Source: Bordetella sp. FB-8
Lineage (GTDB): Bacteria; Pseudomonadota; Gammaproteobacteria; Burkholderiales; Burkholderiaceae_B
DNA length: 64,000 bases
Direction: 5' to 3'
Assembly: GCF_000382185.1 (NCBI RefSeq)
Contig: NZ_KB907784.1
Span: forward strand, 3,919,742-3,983,741
The notes under the pieces are model-generated. The model did no database searches and was not told the DNA's origin. It saw only the letters and a program-made list of their open reading frames with translations. Made by a program: the position numbers and the translations under genes. Positions 10,861 to 21,465 of the stretch are shown here, piece after piece. Positions within the stretch are counted from its first letter, which is position 1, and every line of letters starts with the position of its first letter.

Positions 10861-11808
10861 ATGACCGCGACTCCCTCCCCTCAGGGCAAACCCGCCCCGC
10901 TGCGGCATTTCCTGCAGATCAAGGATTTTTCGGCCGACGAACTGAACTACGTCCTGAATCGCGCCCGCGTCATCAAGGACAAATTCAAGCGCTATGAGCC
11001 GCACATGCCGCTCGTGGACCGCACGCTGGCCATGGTGTTCGAAAAAGCCAGCACCCGCACCCGCGTCTCGTTCGAGGCCGGCATGTACCAGATGGGCGGA
11101 TCGGTCATCAACCTGACCTCCAGCGACTCCCAGTTGGGCCGCTCCGAACCCATCGAAGACACCGCGCGCATCATTTCGCGCATGGTCGACATCGTGATGA
11201 TCCGCACCTTCGAGCAGGCACGCATCGAAAGCTTCGCCGCCCATTCGCGCGTGCCCGTCATCAACGGCCTGACCAACGAATTCCACCCCTGCCAGATCCT
11301 GGCCGACCTGCTCACCTTCATCGAGCACCGCGGCAGCATCGCGGGCAAGACGGTGGCCTGGGTGGGCGATGCCAACAATATGGCCTACACCTGGCTGCAC
11401 GCGGCCGAACTGCTGGGTTTCACGCTGCATATTTCGACTCCGTCGGGCTATGAACTCGATCCGGCGCGCATCGGCTCGCCCTCGCCCGCCGTGCTCAAGC
11501 AATTCAAGGACCCGAAGGACGCCTGCCGCGGGGCCCACCTGGTCACCACCGATGTGTGGACCAGCATGGGCTACGAGGCCGAGAACGAGGCCCGCCGCAA
11601 GGCCTTTGCCGATTGGTGCGTGGACGCCGACATGATGGCCGTCGCCGACCCCAGGGCCATTTTCCAGCACTGCCTGCCTGCCCACCGCGGCGAGGAAGTT
11701 ACCGCCGAAGTCCTGGAGGGTCCGCAAAGCGTGGTCTGGGACGAGGCCGAGAACCGACTGCACGTGCAAAAAGCGCTGATGGAATTCCTGCTGCTGGGCA
11801 GACTATAG
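10861..11808 (+). CDS. argF: ornithine carbamoyltransferase
   Basis: ArgF makes citrulline from ornithine and carbamoyl phosphate in arginine synthesis. The 315-residue protein has the carbamoyl-phosphate loop FEKASTRTRVSFE, the segment HPCQILADLLTF, ornithine-binding VWTSMGYEAE and the catalytic HCLPAHRGEEVT. The start at 10861 gives MTATPSPQGKPAPLRHFL; the true core begins at LRHFLQIKDF. An IS630-type element begins immediately after the final Leu codon, and the first three bases of the IS (TAG) provide the stop codon, so the native C-terminus may have lost a few residues. argG lies 6 kb downstream. Confidence 0.96.
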   Translation: MTATPSPQGKPAPLRHFLQIKDFSADELNYVLNRARVIKDKFKRYEPHMPLVDRTLAMVFEKASTRTRVSFEAGMYQMGGSVINLTSSDSQLGRSEPIEDTARIISRMVDIVMIRTFEQARIESFAAHSRVPVINGLTNEFHPCQILADLLTFIEHRGSIAGKTVAWVGDANNMAYTWLHAAELLGFTLHISTPSGYELDPARIGSPSPAVLKQFKDPKDACRGAHLVTTDVWTSMGYEAENEARRKAFADWCVDADMMAVADPRAIFQHCLPAHRGEEVTAEVLEGPQSVVWDEAENRLHVQKALMEFLLLGRL

Positions 11809-12921
11809 ATAAGGCCCATAAATAGTCTGAACTAATTGCTGGCGCTGTGGTCAGATAGCGCATGGAAACCGAAGACGCCCGCCGGCTCAGCCCGGCCGAA
11901 CAACACGAGCGCCGCCGCCAGGTCATTCGGGCGTACAAGCGCAAGCTCACCAAGCGGCAGATCGCGCGCGATGTGGGACTGAGTTATTCAGCCACGTGCA
12001 AGATCATCGACCGCTATAACGCTGGGGGCATGGCGGCGCTGGCGCCAGGTCAACGTGGCCGCAGCGCTGGCGACAAACGCGCACTGACCGTCGAGCAAGA
12101 AGCCACGATCCGTCAGACGATCTGCGACAACCGTCCGGAGCAGCTGAAGATGGAGTTCGCCTTGTGGAGCCGTGCCGCCGTGAAGGAGCTGATCGAGCGC
12201 GACTACCAGATCACCTTGCACCTGCGCTCGGTTGGAAAGTATCTGGCGCGCTGGGGCTTCACGCCGCAGAAGCCCATCAAGCGCGCCTATGAACAGTCGC
12301 CCGAAGCCGTGCGCACGTGGCTGGATGAAACCTATCCTGGCATCGCCGAACGCGCCAAATCAGAGGGTGCGGAGATTCACTGGGGTGATGAGACAGCGCT
12401 GGTGAACACCGATGTGCGTGGCCGCAGTTACGCCCCCAAAGGCAAGACGCCGGTAGCGATGGCAGTGGGTGGCACGCGCCAGAAGCTGTCCATGCTGGCC
12501 AGCGTGACCAACCAGGGCAAGGCGCGCTGGATGATCATCGACGGCAATTTCAATCACGAGAAGCTGATCGAGTTTTTCGAGGCCCTGGTCGCGGACACCG
12601 AGCGCAAGGTGTTTCTGATCCTGGACAACCTGGGCGTGCATCACTGCAAGCCGGTCAAGCAGTGGCTGGCCGAGCATGTCGATCAGATGGAGGTGTTCTA
12701 TCTACCCAGCTACAGCCCCGAACTCAATCCGGAGGAACGTCTCAACGCCGATCTCAAACACGTTATCCGTCGCAAGGTACCGGCACGCACCAAGGCCAAA
12801 CTTCGCGCCGCCACCGAAGCACATATGGCCGTGATCGGCAGCAAGCCGGAACGCGTCAAAGCCTACTTTCGCGATCCTCGCGTCAAGTACGCTGCTTGAT
12901 ACTGTTTAAGGGCCGAATCAA
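11806..12921 (+). mobile_element. IS630-family insertion sequence, about 1.1 kb
   Basis: Terminal inverted repeats are seen. The left end reads TAGATAAGGCCCATAAATAG and the complement of the right end TTGATTCGGCCCTTAAACAG, with a shared GGCCC core. Both are bounded by TA (11804-11805 and 12922-12923), the target duplication expected for IS630/Tc1-mariner elements. One intact transposase gene fills it. The left end overlaps the argF stop codon. The right TA abuts the IS5-family copy that begins at 12925, so the second element inserted at the very edge of the first. Confidence 0.8.
11862..12899 (+). CDS. IS630-family transposase
   Basis: A 345-residue single-frame transposase. The N-terminal half is helix-turn-helix (KRKLTKRQIARDVGLSYSAT, ALAPGQRGRSAGDKRALTVE). 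The DDE catalytic domain shows the first Asp in IHWGDETALVN, the second in VFLILDNLGVHH and the third acidic residue in YSPELNPEERLNADLK, the typical IS630 pattern with the PE.N.EE motif. The frame is intact and all three acidic residues are present, so the element may be active. Confidence 0.92.
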   Translation: METEDARRLSPAEQHERRRQVIRAYKRKLTKRQIARDVGLSYSATCKIIDRYNAGGMAALAPGQRGRSAGDKRALTVEQEATIRQTICDNRPEQLKMEFALWSRAAVKELIERDYQITLHLRSVGKYLARWGFTPQKPIKRAYEQSPEAVRTWLDETYPGIAERAKSEGAEIHWGDETALVNTDVRGRSYAPKGKTPVAMAVGGTRQKLSMLASVTNQGKARWMIIDGNFNHEKLIEFFEALVADTERKVFLILDNLGVHHCKPVKQWLAEHVDQMEVFYLPSYSPELNPEERLNADLKHVIRRKVPARTKAKLRAATEAHMAVIGSKPERVKAYFRDPRVKYAA

Positions 12922-12924
12922 TAG

Positions 12925-13750
12925 GGTCTGTCATCAATTGAGCCAAATGACGGCAGCGGCGAGATGAATGGCGCCAAGGAACGCGGTGCGGGTTTTATCG
13001 TAGCGCGTGGCGATGGCGCGGTACTGCTTGAGGCGGGCGAAGAAGTTCTCGATCAGGTGACGCGCCTTGTACAAGTGCCGGTCATAGTCTCGCTGCTGCT
13101 TGCGTGTGCGTAGAGAGGGGATGACGACGGACTTTCCAGCGCGTAACAGGGGTTCGATCACGCGCTGCTGCGCGTCATAGGCTTTGTCGGCCATCACTGT
13201 TTCCCCTTGCGTATGCGGCAACAGGGCATCGGCCCCTTCCAAATCCGAGGCCTGCCCCGGCGTCAGGTGAAAACGCGTTGGGTTGCCCAGCGCATCGACC
13301 GTGGCATGAATCTTTGTGCTCAGCCCCCCTCGGCTGCGTCCGATGGCTTGCGCCTGAGCCCCCCTTTTCCGCCTGTGCCATGCTGGTGGGCTCGCACAAT
13401 CGTGGCATCTATCATCGCGTACTCGTTGTCCGCATCCTGTGCCAGCGCCTCAAACACGCGCCGCCACACGCCGCTACGGCTCCAACGCATGTGCCTCAGA
13501 TGCACGACGCGGAAATCCCCGAAGCGCTCCGGCAAATCCCGCCAGGGTATACCTGCGCGATAGCGATACAGCACCGCCTCTACGAATAGGCGATTGTCTC
13601 GCGCGGTCACGCCAGCATGGCCCGCTCGCCCAGGCAGCAAACCTTCAATCCGCTCCCACTGATCATCTCGCAATGCATATCGTCTCGACATACGGCCGAA
13701 GTTTGGAACGCCTGGCCTAAAATCTCAAGCCATCAATTGATGACAGCCCC
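12925..13750 (-). mobile_element. IS5-family (IS427-like) insertion sequence, copy 1, 826 bp
   Basis: The ends carry imperfect inverted repeats (GGTCTGTCATCAATTGA on the left, GGGCTGTCATCAATTGA as the complement of the right end), with TAG on both sides as possible target duplication. The encoded transposase reads leftward in two overlapping frames. Copy 2 at 32551-33376 has the same length and the translated products are identical, indicating recent transposition. Confidence 0.9.
12934..13691 (-). CDS. IS5-family transposase, two frames joined by predicted programmed frameshift (copy 1)
   Basis: The upstream frame (13691 to 13320, 123 residues) starts MSRRYALRDDQWERIEGLLP and contains the first catalytic Asp in YAMIDATIVRAHQHG. 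The downstream frame supplies the rest (GGLSTKIHATVDALGNPTRF, MADKAYDAQQRV with the second Asp, RHLIENFFARLKQYR with the Glu). The frames meet at a run of four A and six G on the minus strand (complement of 13359-13368), a classic A AAG GGG-type slip site. Frameshifting here would yield the full DDE transposase. This is the normal layout for IS427-group elements, not decay. Confidence 0.88.
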
Positions 13751-13823
13751 TAGACTGACCCGCATGCAGGGCGGCGCTACTTAGGGCCGGTTGACACGAA
13801 AAAGCCCTAGACCTTCTCCCGGT

Positions 13824-14399
13824 TCAATCGCACAATCGCGCAAACATCGTGCGCTTGGTGTTGCGAAACGCCGGGCGCACACGGCTGCTCCAGTGCGTCC
13901 CGCGCACGGCCAGCCAGGGCGGGCTGCCCAAGGTCTCGCGAGTAATCAGATCGTAGCAGGCGTAGTAGCGTGGGGTCCCGTCCTTGCACAGATAGCGGTC
14001 GGCCCGCACCGTGCCGGGCACGGCGGCAAGACCCGGCATGTGTTCCCGGGTATACCAGTCGTTGAAATCCTGCTCGCTTTCGGGCGCGACATCGGTTTCG
14101 ACGATGTAGTGCCATGGAGCATGCGCCTCGTGCGGCTCGCTGCGCAAATGCAGCATGCCGTCAAGCGACACGGTGCGGCTGCCGCCCGGACAGACGGTTG
14201 CCGCGCGGGCGCGGGCGATCTCCAGCGCGGGTAAGTCATTGTCCCGCGTCCGGCAATAAACATACGACGCGTCGAGTTCGACCGCGACGCATACGTCCAC
14301 ATCCAGCGGCAGGCCCCCCGTGGACAATGCGGCGCGGATACGGCGAACCGCCAGGGCATCGAGCCGCGCCGGAATTTTTATCAGCAAGACCTTGTCCAT
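13824..14399 (-). CDS. hypothetical protein, probable dimeric alpha-beta barrel (EthD/stress-response-like)
   Basis: A 191-residue protein of unknown function. The central part HYIVETDVAPESEQDFNDWY followed by TREHMPGLAAVPGTVRADRY looks like the dimeric alpha-beta barrel fold (DUF4286/EthD type), in which a short ferredoxin-like half repeats. The N-terminal half (VLLIKIPARLDALAVRRIRA) may be a second copy of it. It has no signal peptide. It is the last gene of the leftward cluster with a CMD-family protein, a TctC receptor and an amidohydrolase, which suggests a role in degradation of a carboxylated compound. The assignment rests on pattern only. Confidence 0.6.
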   Translation of the reverse strand: MDKVLLIKIPARLDALAVRRIRAALSTGGLPLDVDVCVAVELDASYVYCRTRDNDLPALEIARARAATVCPGGSRTVSLDGMLHLRSEPHEAHAPWHYIVETDVAPESEQDFNDWYTREHMPGLAAVPGTVRADRYLCKDGTPRYYACYDLITRETLGSPPWLAVRGTHWSSRVRPAFRNTKRTMFARLCD

Positions 14400-14418
14400 C
14401 GCGGTTTCCCCCGGTTGT

Positions 14419-14949
14419 TCAATGCCCGATGCGTAGCGCCACGAGAAAGCGCGACACCATGTTATAGGCCGCTACGGTCGCAGCCAGTTCGATCAGGCCC
14501 TGCTCATCGAAATGCACGCGCAGGGGCTCGAACACCGCGTCCGGCACCTCAATGTCACGCGTCATCGTATCGGTCAGAGCAAGCACGCCGCGCTCGCCAG
14601 CATCCAGGCCCCGCACCGCATCCGGCGCAGCGCCGGCGCGCAGGCCCTCGATGACCTCATCGAGCAGACCCGCCGCGCGCGCGTGCGGCACATGAGCCTC
14701 GAATTCATAAGGCGCGCGGTTCAGAACCGCCACGCGCAGGATGACGAGCTCGCGCACACGCGGCGCCAGCGAGGTCTTCTGGCGTATCGCCGTCAGCATC
14801 GCCTCCCAGCCATCGACTACCGGCGCACTATTCAACAGTACCCGGTACAGCGGCGTGATGCGGCCGCGCGCGGCCAGTATGCGCGCCTCGATGTCTGCCA
14901 GCCGCGGGCGCGTACCGGGTTCCACGGGAGCGATGCGAGATGTGCTCAT
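14419..14949 (-). CDS. carboxymuconolactone decarboxylase family protein
   Basis: A 176-residue protein with the CMD/AhpD-like pattern RVRELVILRVAVLNRAPYEF followed by EAHVPHARAAGLLDEVIEGL. The AhpD redox motif CxxC is absent (the position reads APYEFEAH), so peroxidase activity is unlikely; decarboxylase-like or uncharacterised activity is more probable. It lies 4 bases before the TctC-type receptor gene on the minus strand and 19 bases after the alpha-beta barrel protein, consistent with one operon controlled by the divergent LysR at 16911. Confidence 0.82.
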   Translation of the reverse strand: MSTSRIAPVEPGTRPRLADIEARILAARGRITPLYRVLLNSAPVVDGWEAMLTAIRQKTSLAPRVRELVILRVAVLNRAPYEFEAHVPHARAAGLLDEVIEGLRAGAAPDAVRGLDAGERGVLALTDTMTRDIEVPDAVFEPLRVHFDEQGLIELAATVAAYNMVSRFLVALRIGH

Positions 14950-14953
14950 GCGA

Positions 14954-15910
14954 TCAGTCCACGTGGATGTTGTTGCGCTTGATCAGCTCCGACCATTTGC
15001 GGCGATCGGACGCGATGAGCGCGGCCAGCTGCTGCGGGCTGGTGGGCGCCACCTGGCAACCCAGCTGCTCGAGCCGGTCGCGCACCGCGGGTGTGCGCAA
15101 CGCAGCGCGCACATCGGCATTGAGCTTGTCGACCAGGGCGGGCGACATGGCTGCCGGAGCCAGCAGGCCGTACCAATTGTTGGTCTGCACTCCCGGTATG
15201 CCCTGCTCGGCCAGCGTGGGAACGTTGGGCAGCTGCGGCAAGCGCGCGGGCGCGGCCAGGCCCAGCGCCTTGAGTTGCCCCGATTTGATCAGGTTGATCA
15301 GACCGGGAACATCGCCGAAAAAGCCGGCCACATGATTGCCCAGGAGATCGTTGATGACAGGCGCCGCGCCTTTGTAGGGCACGTGCATCACATTGGCCTT
15401 GCTGGCCTGGGCGAACATTTCCAGCGTCAGATGCGGAATACTGCCCACGCCCGATGATCCGATGGGCACCGGACTGCCGGCCTCGCGCGAACGCCTGACG
15501 AAATCCGCAGCGTCGACCGCGGGGTTGGTCTTGTTCACGACGAACACCGTGGCGTTGTCGACGATTTTGGAGATGGGCTTGAAACCCTTGAGCGGATCGT
15601 AGGGCAGAGACTTGTACAGAGCCGGACTGATGGCCACCGCGCCCACGCTGGTAAGAAACAGAACCGAACCATCGCCCGCCGCGCTGGACACGTAAGCCGC
15701 GCCGATATCGCCATTGGCCCCGGCCTTGTTCTCGACGATGACCGGGCGATGCCATTGCTTGCTCAGCTGAGCGGCCAGCACGCGCCCGACCGTATCGACC
15801 GGACCGCCCGGCGGAAAAGCCACGACCAGCTGCACCGGGGCCTGGGCCCTGGCCGCACCCGACGCGGCCAAGGCCAGGACACTCGCACACACAATACGCT
15901 TGAAGAACAT
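14954..15910 (-). CDS. tripartite tricarboxylate transporter receptor (Bug/TctC family) periplasmic protein
   Basis: A 318-residue periplasmic binding protein. It begins with a signal peptide, MFFKRIVCASVLALAASGAA cleaved near ARA-QAPVQ. The Bug hallmark segments follow: VVAFPPGGPVDTVGR, IVENKAGANGDIGAAYV, HVPYKGAAPVINDLLGNHVAGF, PTLAEQGIPGVQ and NNWYGLLAPA. These proteins bind carboxylates; hundreds occur in Bordetella without cognate membrane subunits, and none is present here either. The start at 15910 is chosen for the signal peptide. Context (amidohydrolase 10 bases upstream) suggests an aromatic or lactone acid ligand. Confidence 0.93.
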   Translation of the reverse strand: MFFKRIVCASVLALAASGAARAQAPVQLVVAFPPGGPVDTVGRVLAAQLSKQWHRPVIVENKAGANGDIGAAYVSSAAGDGSVLFLTSVGAVAISPALYKSLPYDPLKGFKPISKIVDNATVFVVNKTNPAVDAADFVRRSREAGSPVPIGSSGVGSIPHLTLEMFAQASKANVMHVPYKGAAPVINDLLGNHVAGFFGDVPGLINLIKSGQLKALGLAAPARLPQLPNVPTLAEQGIPGVQTNNWYGLLAPAAMSPALVDKLNADVRAALRTPAVRDRLEQLGCQVAPTSPQQLAALIASDRRKWSELIKRNNIHVD

Positions 15911-15920
15911 TCCCGTCTCC

Positions 15921-16799
15921 TTAAAACCCATACAACCGCGCCGGATTCTCCACCAACACCTGCCGCCGCAGCGCTTGATCCGGACAGGCTTCGAAAAACG
16001 CATCGACCAATTCACCGTCGTCGGGCATCTCGCCAGCGACGTTCGGATGCGGCCAATCGGTGCCCCACAAGGTGCGTTCCGGCAAGGCCTCGACCAGCGC
16101 GCGAACGAAGGGCAGGCTTTCGCGGAAAGGCCGCTTGCCGTCGCCGATGCGATCCATGCCGGACACTTTGACCCAGGCGCCCGGCACGCGGGCCAGGCCG
16201 AGCAGGCTGCGAAAGGCGGGAGCATCCAGCCCGTCGCGCGCGCGGATGCGGCCCATGTGATCCACCACGAAGGGCACCGGCAATCGGGCAAGCCTGGGCA
16301 ACAGCGCATCTATCGTCGCGCCGTCGACGTGCAGGCATACATGCCAGCCCAGCGCAGCGATCGACGAGACGATGCGCTCGAATACATCGGGCGGCGGCGG
16401 CGCACCCAGGTGCGGCACAAAGTTGAAGCGGGCGCCCCGTACCCCGCCCTCGTGCAGGGTGCGGATCAGCGCCGCATCGGCCTGCGGCGGCAGCAGGGCC
16501 ACGCCGCGATAGCGGCCTTGACCGCGCGCCACGGCTTCCAGCAAGGCAGCGTGGTCGTGGCCGTGGCAGTTGGCCTGCACGATGACCGCGCGGGTGAGGC
16601 CCACGCGGCCATGCAAGGCCGACAACATCTCGTAGGGCGCGTCGGGCGGCGTGTATGCACGGCCCTGCGCATAAGGAAATCGGTCGGCCGGTCCGAACAC
16701 ATGGCAATGTGCATCGCACGCCCCTTCGGGCAGGCGGCGATGCGGCACCGAAGGTTCGGCCAGCGGCGGGCGGCAATCGGGCAAAAACAGTCTCCACAC
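15921..16799 (-). CDS. amidohydrolase family 2 (LigI/2-pyrone-4,6-dicarboxylate lactonase-like)
   Basis: A 292-residue TIM-barrel hydrolase. It shows the metal-site HxH in CDAHCHVFGPADRFPY, then VCLHVDG, VPFVVDHMGRI and GTDWPHPN, the motif set of the COG3618/LigI group that opens lactone or pyrone rings of dicarboxylates. The family is firm, while the precise substrate is inferred. It is the first gene of the leftward operon and diverges from the LysR regulator, with the control region of about 110 bases between them. Confidence 0.87.
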   Translation of the reverse strand: MWRLFLPDCRPPLAEPSVPHRRLPEGACDAHCHVFGPADRFPYAQGRAYTPPDAPYEMLSALHGRVGLTRAVIVQANCHGHDHAALLEAVARGQGRYRGVALLPPQADAALIRTLHEGGVRGARFNFVPHLGAPPPPDVFERIVSSIAALGWHVCLHVDGATIDALLPRLARLPVPFVVDHMGRIRARDGLDAPAFRSLLGLARVPGAWVKVSGMDRIGDGKRPFRESLPFVRALVEALPERTLWGTDWPHPNVAGEMPDDGELVDAFFEACPDQALRRQVLVENPARLYGF

Positions 16800-16870
16800 A
16801 TTATTCGGAGCCGACTTTGGAGCGGCATTGTGTGTGCATGTTGGTGTATCGGCGGCATCGAAACAATGCT

Positions 16871-16907
16871 ATATCTAAAATTTCAGATATCGATAAATTA
16901 AATATCT
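16871..16907. promoter_or_regulatory. three spaced ATATCT/AGATAT half-sites, candidate LysR operator
   Basis: ATATCT at 16871, AGATAT at 16885 and ATATCT at 16902 form alternating inverted half-sites in the AT-rich gap between the amidohydrolase operon and the divergent LysR gene. The last site ends 3 bases before the LysR start codon. The geometry suits a LysR regulator that represses itself and controls the operon; this is inference. Confidence 0.45.
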
Positions 16908-16910
16908 CGA

Positions 16911-19257
<2,347 letters not shown>

Positions 19258-19269
19258 GCCGCTTTTCGC

Positions 19270-19313
19270 GCGCACAGAAAAAAGGCTCCGCAAGGAGCCT
19301 TTTTTCTGTGCGC
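19270..19313. terminator. bidirectional terminator between argG and the aldo/keto reductase gene
   Basis: A perfect 20-bp inverted repeat (from GCGCACAGAAAAAAGGCTCC) surrounds a 4-base GCAA loop, with an A-run on one arm and a T-run on the other. It lies between convergent argG and the reductase gene and can stop transcription from both sides. Confidence 0.93.
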
Positions 19314-19333
19314 AGCCTGCAAGCCACGGCGGT

Positions 19334-20197
19334 CTACACCGCCTTGCCGACCCGGTCGAGTTCGGCCAACACGGCATCAGTAAGCGGCAGTTGCGCGGCC
19401 TTCAGGTTCTCGCGCAAATGGGCGACCGACGAGGTTCCGGGAATCAGCAGTATGTTCGGGGCGCGATGCAGCAGCCAGGCCAGCGCCAGTTGCATGGGCG
19501 TCGCCCCCACGGATGCCGCGATCCGATCCAGCTCGCCCGACTGGATGGGCGTGAACCCGCCCAGCGGGAAAAATGGCACATAGGCGATACCCTGCCGACC
19601 AAGCGCATCGATCAGCGCATCGTCGTCGCGGTGCACGAGGTTGTAGTGGTTCTGCACGCAGGCGACGGCAGCGATGCCCTGAGCCTCTTCGATCTGCGCC
19701 GCGGTCACATTGCTCAGCCCGATATGGCGCACCAGCCCGCGTTGCTGCAGCGCCGCCAGCGCCTGAACCTGCCGCGCGATCGACCCTTCGGACGGCGCGT
19801 GGACATCGCCCATGATGCGCAGGTTCACCACGTCGAGCGCATCCAGCCCCAGGTTACGCAGATTGTCGTGCACCGCGCGCTCGATGTCCGGGGCGGTCTG
19901 GGCCGGCAGCCATGCGGCATCGGCGCCGCGCACTGCCCCGACCTTGGTCACGATGAGCAGATCATCGGGGTAAGGATGCAGCGCTTCCTTGATGATCTGG
20001 TTGGTGACGTGCGGCCCGTAGAAGTCGCTGGTGTCAATGTGGTTCACCCCGGTGGCCAGCGCCTCGCGCAACACGGCCAATGCAGCCGCCCTGTCCCTGG
20101 GCGGCCCGAAGACGCCCGGCCCGGCCAGTTGCATGGCGCCGTAGCCCATGCGCCCGATCGTGCGCCCGGCAAAGGGATAAGTTATCGAATAAGACAT
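19334..20197 (-). CDS. aldo/keto reductase
   Basis: A 287-residue NADPH-dependent oxidoreductase of the AKR superfamily (TIM barrel). The catalytic Asp and Tyr lie in GVNHIDTSDFYG, the Lys in DDLLIVTKVG; the motif GLVRHIGLSNVTAAQIEEAQ, QNHYNLVHR and the NADP-binding C-terminus LLIPGTSSVAHLRENL are present. The usual catalytic His position reads VVNLRIMGD instead of a VDLYQLH-type sequence, so the His seems to be replaced. It is divergent from the LysR gene at 20295, its likely regulator. Confidence 0.9.
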   Translation of the reverse strand: MSYSITYPFAGRTIGRMGYGAMQLAGPGVFGPPRDRAAALAVLREALATGVNHIDTSDFYGPHVTNQIIKEALHPYPDDLLIVTKVGAVRGADAAWLPAQTAPDIERAVHDNLRNLGLDALDVVNLRIMGDVHAPSEGSIARQVQALAALQQRGLVRHIGLSNVTAAQIEEAQGIAAVACVQNHYNLVHRDDDALIDALGRQGIAYVPFFPLGGFTPIQSGELDRIAASVGATPMQLALAWLLHRAPNILLIPGTSSVAHLRENLKAAQLPLTDAVLAELDRVGKAV

Positions 20198-20294
20198 GTC
20201 ACGCTCCTTGGTCGAAGTACGGCGTGAAGTATGAACGGCACGCCTCTGTTTGATAACCTAGTCAGATGCAAACAGCTTGTACGAAATATCGAAC

Positions 20295-21185
20295 ATGGAC
20301 ATGAACGATCTCACCGCCTTCGTCGCGGTAGCCCGGGCCAGCGGCTTTCGCGACGCGGCGCGCGCGGGCGGCGTCTCGGCGTCGAGCCTGAGCACGGCCG
20401 TGCAGCGTCTGGAAGGGCGGCTCGGCATGCGCCTTCTCAACCGCACCACGCGCAGCGTCACGCCGACCGAGGCAGGCCGGCGCCTGTTGGAGCGGCTGGC
20501 TCCGCTCTTTGGCGAGATAGAGGCGGCGCTGGACGTGCTCAACGGATTTCGCGATAAACCGATAGGCACCCTGCGGCTGAACGTGCCGGCCCACGCCACG
20601 CAGACCATCCTGCCGTCCATCCTGTCGCGATTCATCAAGGCCTACCCCGGCATCCACATCGAAGTACTGGCCGAAGACAGCTTCGTCAACCTACTCGAAA
20701 TCGGCTGCGACGCGGGCATCCGCTACGACGAGCGCCTGGAACAGGACATGATCGCGGTGCCGATCGGACCGCGCATCCAGCGTTTCGCGGTGGCCGCCTC
20801 GCCGGACTATCTTGCCGCGCATGGCCGCCCCGAGCATCCTCAAGACCTGCTGACCCATGCCTGCCTGCGCGGACAATTCTCGGGCGGCGCCAAACCGCTC
20901 TGGCATTTCGAATGCGATGGGGAAATTATCCATCTGGACCCGCCGCCCGGCCCCCTGTTGGTAAGACCCGGGCTGGCCATCACGATGCTGGTGCGCGCCG
21001 CCCTGGACTCGGTGGGCATTGTCAATCTCTGGGAAGACATGCTGCGCCCGCATTTAGACAGCGGCCAGTTGGTGCCGCTGCTCGAACCCTGGTGGCAAAG
21101 CTTTCCGGGGCCTTTCCTCTACTACCCCGGGCGCAGGCACCTGCCGGCGCCGCTGCGAGCCTTCGTCGATTTCATCAAAGGCTGA
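20295..21185 (+). CDS. LysR-family transcriptional regulator
   Basis: A 296-residue LysR protein of the CrgA-like subgroup. The helix-turn-helix reads MNDLTAFVAVARASGFRDAA followed by RAGGVSASSLSTAVQRLEGR, then LLNRTTRSVTPTEAGRRLLE. The effector domain contains GTLRLNVPAHATQTILPSIL and LLEIGCDAGIRYDERLEQDM. The ATG at 20295 is preferred; an upstream TTG at 20277 in the same frame is possible. It is divergent from the aldo/keto reductase and probably regulates it. Confidence 0.92.
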   Translation: MDMNDLTAFVAVARASGFRDAARAGGVSASSLSTAVQRLEGRLGMRLLNRTTRSVTPTEAGRRLLERLAPLFGEIEAALDVLNGFRDKPIGTLRLNVPAHATQTILPSILSRFIKAYPGIHIEVLAEDSFVNLLEIGCDAGIRYDERLEQDMIAVPIGPRIQRFAVAASPDYLAAHGRPEHPQDLLTHACLRGQFSGGAKPLWHFECDGEIIHLDPPPGPLLVRPGLAITMLVRAALDSVGIVNLWEDMLRPHLDSGQLVPLLEPWWQSFPGPFLYYPGRRHLPAPLRAFVDFIKG

Positions 21186-21298
21186 CGGCTGGCGATGTGA
21201 TGTTTGCGTGGCTCTTAAAACGTCCAGGCTTGCCGGACCCGCAGCATCGCAAATTCAGAAGCTGTCGACGCCGACGCAAGCGTGCTATGCCATGAGTC

Positions 21299-21427
21299 TG
21301 CGGGGTATTCGGTGGGGCCCTCCCGGACCTTTAGGGCGAGGGCAGCCCGCGTCCAGCGGACCCAGGGCGCCTGTATGCGCCCGAGCCGAGCGAATCGGTC
21401 CGGGAGGACTCCACCGGATACCCCGCA
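21299..21427. repeat. 129-bp inverted-repeat element (MITE-like or structured RNA)
   Basis: Arms of 31 bases (left TGCGGGGTATTCGGTGGGG..., right ending CCACCGGATACCCCGCA) match with three mismatches and enclose 67 GC-rich bases. It sits in the gap between LysR (ends 21185) and the end of kup (21466), where convergent transcription would meet. The arms have no T-run, so it is not a plain terminator. I see no obvious target duplication. It could be a small non-autonomous element or an interspersed palindromic repeat. Confidence 0.6.
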
Positions 21428-21465
21428 AACGGCTCAAGAACTCAAACAATCCAGTAACAGCAACT

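Noticed and set aside
12934..13691. IS5-type transposase as a frameshifted pseudogene
   Set aside because: Both copies have the same two-frame layout with a slippery A4G6 run at the junction, which is the normal programmed frameshift of this group.
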